DNA from: Acidimicrobiia bacterium
GTDB taxonomy: Bacteria; Actinomycetota; Acidimicrobiia; Spongiisociales; ZC4RG35
Assembly: GCA_025929005.1 (NCBI GenBank)
Contig: JAICND010000099.1
Coordinates: forward strand, 1 to 6,293
Direction: 5' to 3'
Length of the DNA: 6,293 nucleotides
Shown here piece after piece: positions 1 to 5,770 of this stretch. The first letter of the stretch is position 1. The number at the start of each line of letters is the position of its first letter. The notes under the pieces are model-generated. The model made no database searches and was not told the DNA's origin. It saw only the letters and a list, made by a program, of their open reading frames with translations. The translations under genes and the position numbers were made by a program.

Positions 1-513
1 CTCGCCCACTTCCTTTTGACCAGCCTGGTGTTGGCCTCGATGATCACTAATGCCCCCGGTCGCATTCTCACTGTCTCCTCCGAGGCTCACCGGCGGTTTG
101 GACCAGCCGATGGGGATTGGGCCCACTGGAACCGGGTGACAGGGTCCACGAGGTCGGCAACGGGCATCGCCGAATACCAGCGTTCAAAGGCGGCCAACGT
201 TGCCTTCACCGTCGAGCTGAGCAGGCGTTTCGCTGGTCATGGTGTCGCGGCAGTTGCAATCCACCCTGGCGTGATCGCCACGGGAGTATGGCGTCGGATC
301 CCCCGGCCTCTACGGGGATTGGTGACGCGCCGGATGCTTCCGCCGGAGCTGGGAGCGGCGGTCGTGGTGAACTGCGCCACTGCCGCCGACCTGGTCTCCG
401 GCGGGTATTACACCCCGCGAGGATTGGAGCCGGCATCGCAGTACGCCACCGACCCTGCCGTCGCTGGCGAACTCTGGCGGACAAGCGAGGAGATGGTGGG
501 CAGGTGGCTGTGA
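1..513 (+). CDS. Short-chain dehydrogenase/reductase (SDR), C-terminal part, 5' end outside window
   Basis: The reading frame is open from base 1, so the gene starts upstream; 170 codons plus TGA are visible. SDRs are Rossmann-fold NAD(P)-dependent oxidoreductases. The first visible residues (LAHFLLTSLVL) match the helix that follows the conserved Asn of classical SDRs. Then come the catalytic Ser strand (RILTVSSEAH), the catalytic YxxxK pair (YQRSK) and the IHPG motif after the active site. The N-terminal TGxxxGxG cofactor motif lies outside the window, so NAD versus NADP preference cannot be read. The spacing and HPG motif resemble retinol dehydrogenase/WWOX-like SDRs, but the substrate is unknown. 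The stop overlaps the start of the next gene (GTGA), implying translational coupling with the JAMM peptidase. Family assignment is firm; the specific reaction is not. Confidence 0.9.
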   Translation, partial: LAHFLLTSLVLASMITNAPGRILTVSSEAHRRFGPADGDWAHWNRVTGSTRSATGIAEYQRSKAANVAFTVELSRRFAGHGVAAVAIHPGVIATGVWRRIPRPLRGLVTRRMLPPELGAAVVVNCATAADLVSGGYYTPRGLEPASQYATDPAVAGELWRTSEEMVGRWL

Positions 514-908
514 GGACCCTTGAGATCCCCAAACAGGGGTGGGAGGCGATACTCGCCCACGCCGAGTTCTGCGCTCCGATGGAGTGCTGTGGCCTTCTTG
601 CGGGACCATCACCAGCGGTGGTTTCGTTTGTCTATCCCCTGACCAACGCCGACCTGTCACCAGTGGCGTACACCATCGAGCCGTATGAGCACTATCGCGC
701 CTGGAAACATGCCGAGGCCAATGGTTGGAATCTGATTGGGGCATTCCACTCGCATCCAAACGGACCACCCGTTCCGTCACCGACCGATCTTCGGCTGGCC
801 ATGGAACCCGAATGGACCTACCTGATCGTTAGCAGTGGACAAATCCGCGGATTCTCGATGAGCACCTCGTCGATCGCTGAAGTCGGCCTGGTGCTCCGGC
901 CCAAATAG
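510..908 (+). CDS. JAMM/MPN+ (M67 family) zinc metallopeptidase, Mec-like
   Basis: The product is 132 aa, the usual size of stand-alone bacterial JAMM proteins. The full zinc-peptidase signature is present: Glu25 in the PMECCGLLAG segment and the HxHx7Sx2D motif with His80, His82, Ser90 and Asp93. Family knowledge: the small M67 proteins cleave C-terminal adducts from ubiquitin-fold sulfur carriers; the mycobacterial homologue Mec releases cysteine from CysO-cysteine. A similar role in sulfur-carrier processing is inferred here from the family and from the neighbouring E1-like gene. The frame is open far upstream, but GTG at 510 is preferred. It gives the family's normal N-terminus (a short strand, then the helix before ECCGLL) and a 4 bp overlap with the SDR stop. 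A GGTGGG stretch at 495-500 may serve as a weak ribosome site. The substrate carrier is not encoded in the window. Confidence 0.88.
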   Translation: MRTLEIPKQGWEAILAHAEFCAPMECCGLLAGPSPAVVSFVYPLTNADLSPVAYTIEPYEHYRAWKHAEANGWNLIGAFHSHPNGPPVPSPTDLRLAMEPEWTYLIVSSGQIRGFSMSTSSIAEVGLVLRPK

Positions 909-909
909 G

Positions 910-2079
910 TCAGTTCGGGCGAGTCGGCAGACAGCTCTGGTCGTAGTCGACGAGCTTGGGTGGCGCCGACTCAACCGAGCAGGCCAGACAATTCGGATCG
1001 CGATTTACCTTGACCGTCATGAAGTCCTGGTCGAGGGCGTCGTATACGAGCAGCCTCCCGATGAGCGGCTGGCCCAGACCTAGCAGGAGCTTGATGGTTT
1101 CCATGGCCTGAATGGATCCGATGATGCCGGGAAGCGCACCCATCACCCCAGCTTCGGCGCAATTGGGAGCCAACTCGGGTGGCGGCGGCTGGGGAAACAG
1201 ACACCTGTAACACGGCCCGTCGTAGGGGCTGAAAACGGCCACCTGGCCATCGAAGCGAAAAATGGAGCCGTGCACGACCGGAGTACGAGTCCGGAGCGAG
1301 GCATCGTTGACGAGGTAACGGGTGGGGAAGTTGTCGGCCCCGTCGACAATCACATCGCAACCGTCGATCAGTTGAAGGACGTTCCTGGCCTCGAGTCGCA
1401 CCCGCTGAGCCTCGACAACAACATCTGGATTGATGGCTGTAATAGTCTGGCGGGCCGACTCGACCTTGGCCCGACCGACGCGGTCGATGCCGTGCAGGAT
1501 CTGGCGTTGCAGGTTTGATTCGTCGACCACGTCAAAGTCCACAATTCGGAGGTTGCCGACACCGGCGGCCGCCAGGTAGAGCGCAACCGGCGAGCCCAAA
1601 CCACCGGCCCCGATCACCAGCACCGTCGACTCGAGAAGCTTGCGCTGTCCCTTCTCTCCGACCTCGGGCAGCACGAGATGTCGGGCATAGCGCTTCCGCT
1701 GGTCTTCGGACAAGGCGCTGTCGACTTCGATCGACAAGCCCTCCGACCTCCACCTGACGATGCCGCCGGCGAGATTGGCCACATTCTGATAACCCATGTC
1801 CTGCAGAGTTTTGGCAGCGAGAGCCGATCTGATCCCGGTAGCGCAGTACACGACGATCCGGGAGTCTGCGTTCAGACCTGCTCGTGAAACCGCCGCTTCG
1901 ACTTCGGAACGAGGCAGAAGCATCGCGCCCGGAATCACACCGGTCAAGAACTCCTCGGGCTCCCGGCAATCGATCAGAAATACTTCTCCGGAGGCGATGG
2001 CGCCAGCCAAGTCGCCGGGTGCGACCTCGCGGACCTCGCGCCGGGCCTGGGCGACCATCTCCTGATACGACAGGGGCAT
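910..2079 (-). CDS. moeB: Rhodanese-MoeB/ThiF fusion: E1-like sulfur-carrier adenylyltransferase/sulfurtransferase
   Basis: The 389 aa product has two domains. Residues about 15-118 form a rhodanese domain with active-site Cys79 in YCATGIRS, the loop that carries a persulfide. Residues about 123-370 form an E1-like adenylyltransferase with the GAGGLGS nucleotide loop (157-163), DFDVVDESNLQRQ (181-193), DGADNFPTRY, a Cys in APNCAEAGV (Cys307) and two zinc CxxC pairs (290/293 and 364/367). Family knowledge: such enzymes adenylate the C-terminal Gly of MoaD/ThiS/CysO-type carriers and help convert it to a thiocarboxylate for molybdopterin, thiamine or cysteine synthesis. Here the rhodanese is N-terminal, the reverse of MoeZ/Uba4. 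An in-frame ATG at 2139 would add 20 residues and overlap pntAB. ATG 2079 is preferred because it directly precedes the rhodanese fold and sits six bases behind a -10-like TATCCT. The true carrier partner is unknown. Confidence 0.88.
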   Translation of the reverse strand: MPLSYQEMVAQARREVREVAPGDLAGAIASGEVFLIDCREPEEFLTGVIPGAMLLPRSEVEAAVSRAGLNADSRIVVYCATGIRSALAAKTLQDMGYQNVANLAGGIVRWRSEGLSIEVDSALSEDQRKRYARHLVLPEVGEKGQRKLLESTVLVIGAGGLGSPVALYLAAAGVGNLRIVDFDVVDESNLQRQILHGIDRVGRAKVESARQTITAINPDVVVEAQRVRLEARNVLQLIDGCDVIVDGADNFPTRYLVNDASLRTRTPVVHGSIFRFDGQVAVFSPYDGPCYRCLFPQPPPPELAPNCAEAGVMGALPGIIGSIQAMETIKLLLGLGQPLIGRLLVYDALDQDFMTVKVNRDPNCLACSVESAPPKLVDYDQSCLPTRPN

Positions 2080-2115
2080 GGGGCAAGGATAAGGCGTGAG
2101 ACGTGAGTAGGAATC
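2080..2115 (-). promoter_or_regulatory. Putative leaderless promoter of the rhodanese-MoeB gene
   Basis: On the minus strand TATCCT (2091-2086) matches the -10 pattern TAnnnT and lies 6 bases before ATG 2079. Transcription would then begin at or next to the start codon. No Shine-Dalgarno sequence is present, which fits a leaderless mRNA. A -35 element is not convincing. This is inferred from sequence only. Confidence 0.4.
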
Positions 2116-2131
2116 CCGTAGAGTCTCAGGT
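2096..2131 (+). promoter_or_regulatory. Putative leaderless promoter of the pntAB-pntB operon
   Basis: GTGAGA (2096-2101, 4 of 6 matches to TTGACA) and TAGAGT (2119-2124, TAnnnT type) are separated by 17 bases. The -10 hexamer ends 7 bases before ATG 2132. No purine-rich ribosome site lies between them, so a leaderless or nearly leaderless transcript is suggested. The elements interleave with the opposing promoter in the same 52 bp gap. Confidence 0.4.
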
Positions 2132-2419
2132 ATGGACATTGTCGACGTATACGTCTTCGTCCTCGCCGGATTTGTCGGCTATCAGGTGATCAGCCGGGTG
2201 CCAGCTCTCCTTCACACTCCATTGATGGCGGCCACAAATGCGATATCAGGGATCTCGCTCGTGGGCTCCCTGGTGGCGGCGGGATCGGGACGCAACACCG
2301 TCGCCACCGTCCTCGGTGTGATCGCCGTCGCCTGTGCCATGGCCAATGTTGTCGGGGGATTTCTCATCACGGATCGCATGCTGCGCATGTTCCGTCGCAC
2401 CGGTACCACCAATAAGTAA
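2132..2419 (+). CDS. pntAB: NAD(P) transhydrogenase, short membrane subunit (alpha part 2, PntAB)
   Basis: The product is 95 aa and matches the membrane tail of the PntA alpha chain, which in three-subunit enzymes is a separate protein. The segments VFVLAGFVGYQVISRVPALLHTPLM and TNAISGISLVGSL are hallmark sequences of this domain. About three hydrophobic segments (roughly 6-24, 34-53 and 56-80) are followed by a basic cytoplasmic tail. Family knowledge: together with PntB it forms the proton channel that couples proton flow to hydride transfer from NADH to NADP+. It opens the operon; pntB follows after 24 bp (2420-2443). The NAD-binding PntAA subunit that normally precedes this gene is not here. 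The ATG start sits just behind a -10-like hexamer and gives the family's expected N-terminus. Confidence 0.93.
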   Translation: MDIVDVYVFVLAGFVGYQVISRVPALLHTPLMAATNAISGISLVGSLVAAGSGRNTVATVLGVIAVACAMANVVGGFLITDRMLRMFRRTGTTNK

Positions 2420-2443
2420 CGGCACTGGATTGATTGGCAACCT

Positions 2444-3832
2444 GTGAGCAGAGAAATCCTCACGCAGGTCACATACCTGGTCGCGTCGGTCCTTTTCATC
2501 CTGGGGCTTCGTAGCCTCACCAAACCGGACCAGGCCAGGCGCGGGATGAACCTGGCAGCCCTGGGCATGTTGTTGGCGATCGTCGGCACCCTGGTGAAAA
2601 CCGAGATCGTGAGCTACGGGTGGATCGCGGTCGGTCTGGCCGTCGGAACCGTCATCGGGTATCCGCTCGGCATGTGGGTGCCGATGACAGCGATGCCGCA
2701 GCGGATCGCGTTTTCGCACATGTTCGGTGCCTTGGCCGCAACCCTCGTAGGAGTGGCTGAATATCACACTGACCTCACCGAGGGCCATCCGATCTCGGGC
2801 GCCAAGATGGCGGCCTTGGCCTTCGAGGTTTTGTTCGGGGCCTTGACCGTCACCGGCAGTTTCGTTGCCTTTGGAAAACTTGCCGAGTTTCTTCCGGGAC
2901 GACCCGTGACCTACAAGGGACAAAACGGAGTCAACCTCGCCCTGGCCGCGGTTGCCGTGGGTTTGTTCGTCTATCTGATCATCCGCCCGGAGTTCTCCGC
3001 CGGCTTTTATCTAATGGTCGGTCTGGCGACTCTGATCGGGCTGTTCCTGGTGCTCCCGATTGGAGGCGCCGATATGCCGGTCGTCATGTCTCTGATGAAC
3101 TCATATGCCGGTCTGGCCGCGGCGGCCACTGGCTTTGCCCTTGGCAACGAAGTCCTGATCATCGCCGGCGCCCTCGATGGAGCCAGCGGTTTCATTCTTT
3201 CGGTCGTGATGTCCAAAGCTATGAACCGCTCCTTCTCCAACGTCCTTTTTGGAGCGTTTGGCAGCGTGCAGCCGACCACCGCCCGCACCGCAGAAGGCAT
3301 GACGGTGTCCGAGATCTCCCCCGAGGATGCTGCCCTCCAGCTCGGCTACGCAAAGTCTGTGATCGTCGTGCCCGGCTACGGGATGGCCGTGGCTCAGGCC
3401 CAGCACCAGATCCGGGAACTGGCTGAGCTGATCGAAAAGAACGGGGGCGAGGTTCGGTATGCGATCCATCCTGTGGCCGGCCGCATGCCGGGTCATATGA
3501 ATGTGCTGCTGGCGGAAGCCAACGTGCCCTATGACCGCCTGTACGACATGGAGGAGATCAACGACCGTTTTGGCGAAGCCGACATTGCCCTCATCATCGG
3601 TGCCAACGATGTCGTCAACCCGGCGGCGCGCACCGATCCGGGCAGTCCGATCTATGGGATGCCGATCCTCAACGCCGACATGGCGCGCCGGGTGATCGTG
3701 CTCAAGAGAGGTATGAGCCCCGGCTTTGCCGGCATCGAGAACGAGCTCTTCTACCGCCCCAACACCTCCATGCTTTTCGGAGATGCCAAAGCATCGCTCA
3801 CCAGGGTCATCGCAGAAGTGAAGGCAGCATGA
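2444..3832 (+). CDS. pntB: NAD(P) transhydrogenase subunit beta (PntB)
   Basis: The 462 aa product is full length for PntB. Residues about 5-265 are the membrane domain dII with many hydrophobic helices. It includes His92 in AFSHMFGALAA, which by position looks like the proton-path His of the E. coli beta chain, and NSYAGLAAAATGFAL with Asn219. Residues about 290-462 are the soluble NADP(H) domain dIII: GYGMAVAQAQ (311-320), HPVAGRMPGHMNVLLAEA (342-359), GAND (386-389) and the Lys421-Arg422 pair in LKRGMSPGFAG. All hallmark motifs look intact. It accepts hydride from NADH bound to the PntAA subunit and makes NADPH, driven by proton influx. The GTG start gives the family's standard N-terminus; no clear ribosome site precedes it, so coupling to pntAB is likely. 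The stop overlaps the aminotransferase start (ATGA). Confidence 0.96.
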   Translation: MSREILTQVTYLVASVLFILGLRSLTKPDQARRGMNLAALGMLLAIVGTLVKTEIVSYGWIAVGLAVGTVIGYPLGMWVPMTAMPQRIAFSHMFGALAATLVGVAEYHTDLTEGHPISGAKMAALAFEVLFGALTVTGSFVAFGKLAEFLPGRPVTYKGQNGVNLALAAVAVGLFVYLIIRPEFSAGFYLMVGLATLIGLFLVLPIGGADMPVVMSLMNSYAGLAAAATGFALGNEVLIIAGALDGASGFILSVVMSKAMNRSFSNVLFGAFGSVQPTTARTAEGMTVSEISPEDAALQLGYAKSVIVVPGYGMAVAQAQHQIRELAELIEKNGGEVRYAIHPVAGRMPGHMNVLLAEANVPYDRLYDMEEINDRFGEADIALIIGANDVVNPAARTDPGSPIYGMPILNADMARRVIVLKRGMSPGFAGIENELFYRPNTSMLFGDAKASLTRVIAEVKAA

Positions 3833-5061
3833 GTTCGCTCTGGCACGCCTTCGCCGACATGAGCGTGGTTCAGAATCATCGCTTCGTGGTGGTCCGGGGA
3901 GAGGGCTGTCATGTCTACGACCAGTCGGGAACCCGGTTTCTCGACGCCACGGCCGGGCTTTGGTTCGCCAACCTCGGATATGGACGGCGCGATGTCGTCG
4001 AAGCCGTCCGCGCCCAGATGGAGACGCTTTTCGCCTACCACACGTTCACCGACTTCGCGACACCTCCCGCGATTGAACTGGCTGACAGAATCGCAGCAAT
4101 GGGGGTCAGGCCAGGAGCCAGGGTGTTCTTCACCAGCGGCGGCTCCGATGCCGTGGACTCAGCCGCCAAACTCGTCCGTCGGTTTCATGCCTTGACCGGC
4201 AACCCGCAACGAACTGTCTTCCTCGCTCGTGACTGGGCCTACCACGGCATGCACGCCTACGGGACATCGCTGGCGGGAATCGATCCAAACCGAACCGGAT
4301 ATGGCGACCTCGTCGCCGACGTCGTCGTCGTACCCCACGACGACATCGAAGCCGTGGAAAAAGCGATCGAACACGCAGGTGCCGATCGGATCGCCGGGCT
4401 CTTCTGCGAGCCCGTGATTGGGGCGGGCGGGGTTAGGCCGGTGCCGGTCGAGTATCTCCATGGTGTACGAGCTCTAGTCCGAGCCGCAGGCGGGCTCTTC
4501 ATCTCTGATGAAGTCATAACCGGGTTCGGCCGATTGGGGGACTGGTTCGCAGCCACCCGGTTCAACCTCGAGCCAGATCTCATTCTCTTCGCCAAGGGCG
4601 TGACTGCCGGATACCAGCCGCTCGGCGGACTGATCGCCTCAGCCAAGGTTGCGGCGCCATTCTTCGATTCTCCGGGAGTGATGTGGCGACATGGCTACAC
4701 CTATTCGGGACACGCCTCGGCATGTGCCGCCGGGCTGGCGGTGTGCCGGATCTACGAAGAAGAGGGTGTCTTCGCCCGGGCCAACGAGTTGGAACGAGAA
4801 CTGGCCGCGGCGGTGGCAAGTCTTGAAGACCTCGGCCCCGTTACTGGTGCCCGGGCCGGAACCGGGGCCATGGCAGCCGTGCAGCTCGATCCTGATGACC
4901 CGACTCTGGCACCAAGGATCACCACGGCAGTGCGCGACCGCGGGGTCATCACCAGGGCCATCGCCGGCAATGGCCTGCAGATTTCGCCTCCCCTTGTCTT
5001 CACGCCCTCCCACGTCGAGGAGATGACTGAGGGCCTCCGGCGCGGCATTGGTTCGATCTGA
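3829..5061 (+). CDS. Class III PLP-dependent aminotransferase (omega-amino acid/polyamine-pyruvate type)
   Basis: The 410 aa product is a fold-type I class III aminotransferase, slightly short of the usual 430-460 aa. Landmarks in order: the substrate-side aromatic stretch GLWFANLGYG (43-52), SGGSDAVDSAAK (103-114) for cofactor phosphate binding, YHG (138-140) stacking on the PLP ring, Glu194, DEVITGFGRLG with Asp227 binding the pyridine nitrogen, the Schiff-base Lys256 in LFAKGVTAGYQPLGG, and HGYTYSGHASACAAGLA (288-304). Family knowledge: these enzymes move a terminal amino group from an amine or omega-amino acid, often to pyruvate giving alanine; the exact donor cannot be read. ATG 3829 overlaps the pntB stop by 4 bp, so the two are translationally coupled. 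That pairing is unusual and may reflect shared control rather than shared chemistry. Confidence 0.9.
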   Translation: MSSLWHAFADMSVVQNHRFVVVRGEGCHVYDQSGTRFLDATAGLWFANLGYGRRDVVEAVRAQMETLFAYHTFTDFATPPAIELADRIAAMGVRPGARVFFTSGGSDAVDSAAKLVRRFHALTGNPQRTVFLARDWAYHGMHAYGTSLAGIDPNRTGYGDLVADVVVVPHDDIEAVEKAIEHAGADRIAGLFCEPVIGAGGVRPVPVEYLHGVRALVRAAGGLFISDEVITGFGRLGDWFAATRFNLEPDLILFAKGVTAGYQPLGGLIASAKVAAPFFDSPGVMWRHGYTYSGHASACAAGLAVCRIYEEEGVFARANELERELAAAVASLEDLGPVTGARAGTGAMAAVQLDPDDPTLAPRITTAVRDRGVITRAIAGNGLQISPPLVFTPSHVEEMTEGLRRGIGSI

Positions 5062-5080
5062 CTTTGTAGTCTCGGGTGCC

Positions 5081-5087
5081 AAGGAGG
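5081..5087 (+). promoter_or_regulatory. Strong ribosome binding site for the first DUF4190 gene
   Basis: AAGGAGG is a near-perfect anti-16S match 10 bases before GTG 5098. It fixes that start and contrasts with the pnt genes, which have no visible ribosome site. Confidence 0.8.
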
Positions 5088-5097
5088 TTCATCAATC

Positions 5098-5376
5098 GTG
5101 ACTGTCCCTGCCCAGGCCTACCCGGAAGCGAGCCAATCCACGACGATCCTGGTTCTCGGAATACTCAGCATCGTCTGCTGCGGGGCGTTGGGTATAGCTG
5201 CCTGGGTGATGGGAAACAGCGAAATGCAGGCCATCGACGAGGGCCGGCGGCCGCCCCAGAATCGCTCTACCGCCAACATCGGGAAGGTCCTTGGCATGGT
5301 AGGGATCGGCCTATGGCTCCTCGGAGCCGTCCTCAGCATGACTGGGGCCTTTGTGATCCCCTTCATAGGGAACTAG
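5098..5376 (+). CDS. DUF4190 small membrane protein (first paralogue)
   Basis: The product is 92 aa. A short polar N-terminus with Pro and Tyr (AQAYPEASQ) is followed by a hydrophobic segment (about 16-39, containing LVLGILSIVCCG and ending AAWVMGN). A charged loop (EMQAIDEGRRPPQ) comes next, then a second hydrophobic segment (about 62-88). This two-helix layout with a conserved MGN and a GRR loop is typical of DUF4190 proteins, whose function is unknown. GTG 5098 is set by the AAGGAGG ribosome site. The gene lies 36 bp after the aminotransferase, with no obvious terminator between them, so read-through is possible. Its stop overlaps the DUF2752 start by 1 base. It aligns along its length with the gene at 5771. 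Confidence 0.85.
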   Translation: MTVPAQAYPEASQSTTILVLGILSIVCCGALGIAAWVMGNSEMQAIDEGRRPPQNRSTANIGKVLGMVGIGLWLLGAVLSMTGAFVIPFIGN

Positions 5377-5756
5377 TGACTAAGTCCTCTCGTTGGCTGC
5401 CCTGGATGAGCCCAATGGCCGTGGGGGTGCTTTTGGCATGGACTCCGACCGACAACGGACCCACGCTTTGCCCCTTCGCTGCCATTACCGGGCACGCTTG
5501 TCCGGGCTGTGGTCTCACCAGGGCGATGGCATACCTGGTCCGGGGGGATCTTGACCGAGCGGTGGTCTACCACCCTTTGTCGCTCGTCCTCGCCCTCGGG
5601 ATCGCCGTCTGGGCAGTATGGCTGATAGGCAATCGAAGGCGAGGCTGGCGGCCACCATCTATCAAGGCGGTCAACATCGCCCTGATCGCAGCGGGAGTGC
5701 TGCTCCTGGGCGTATGGTTCACGCGCATGGCCACCGGAACACTGCCCCCGGTCTGA
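5376..5756 (+). CDS. DUF2752 membrane protein with CPGCGLTR motif
   Basis: The product is 126 aa. The diagnostic DUF2752 block is present: Cys32 in LCPF, then ACPGCGLTRA with Cys42 and Cys45, then YLVRGDLDRAVVYHPLS. About three hydrophobic segments are visible (roughly 12-22, 66-86 and 98-116), with a basic loop NRRRGWR (86-92) that is probably cytoplasmic. The biochemical function of the family is not established; the Cys residues could bind metal or form a disulfide, which is inference. The frame stays open upstream to 5076, but GTG 5376 is preferred. It overlaps the preceding TAG by one base (TAGTG), a re-initiation arrangement, and gives a normal-length protein. Two DUF4190 paralogues flank it. 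Confidence 0.85.
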   Translation: MTKSSRWLPWMSPMAVGVLLAWTPTDNGPTLCPFAAITGHACPGCGLTRAMAYLVRGDLDRAVVYHPLSLVLALGIAVWAVWLIGNRRRGWRPPSIKAVNIALIAAGVLLLGVWFTRMATGTLPPV

Positions 5757-5757
5757 G

Positions 5758-5762
5758 AGGAG
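5758..5762 (+). promoter_or_regulatory. Ribosome binding site for the second DUF4190 gene
   Basis: AGGAG lies 8 bases before GTG 5771, just after the DUF2752 stop. It decides this start over the longer open frame that runs back into the DUF2752 gene. Confidence 0.75.
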
Positions 5763-5770
5763 ACAAATAC

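Noticed and set aside
117..509. Upstream in-frame extension of the JAMM gene within the SDR gene
   Set aside because: The extra 131 codons are rich in Arg, Gly and Pro, look like an out-of-frame reading of the SDR gene, and match no part of an M67 protein. GTG 510 gives the normal family N-terminus.
1532..2086. Long minus-strand open frame of 184 codons overlapping the rhodanese-MoeB gene
   Set aside because: It is a shifted reading of the same strand with an Arg/Gly-rich, non-family sequence. The MoeB frame carries all motifs.
2080..2139. ATG 2139 as the start of the rhodanese-MoeB gene
   Set aside because: It adds 20 residues with no domain match, overlaps the pntAB coding start and would place the start inside the opposing promoter. 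ATG 2079 fits better, though the longer form is not formally excluded.
2246..2923. Minus-strand open frame of 225 codons opposite pntAB and pntB
   Set aside because: It is antisense to two genes with intact motifs. Its composition (many His, Asp, Arg and Gly) is typical of a shadow frame in GC-rich DNA.
4324..4344. Perfect 8 bp inverted repeat with a 5-base loop (GTCGTCGT / ACGACGAC)
   Set aside because: It lies inside the aminotransferase gene and follows from Val-Val-Val...His-Asp-Asp codons. There is no T-run and no reason to call it a terminator or operator.
5048..5072. Possible promoter (TTGGTT ... TAGTCT) before the first DUF4190 gene
   Set aside because: The spacer is only 13 bases, too short for a normal sigma-70-type promoter. 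Only the ribosome site is supported there.
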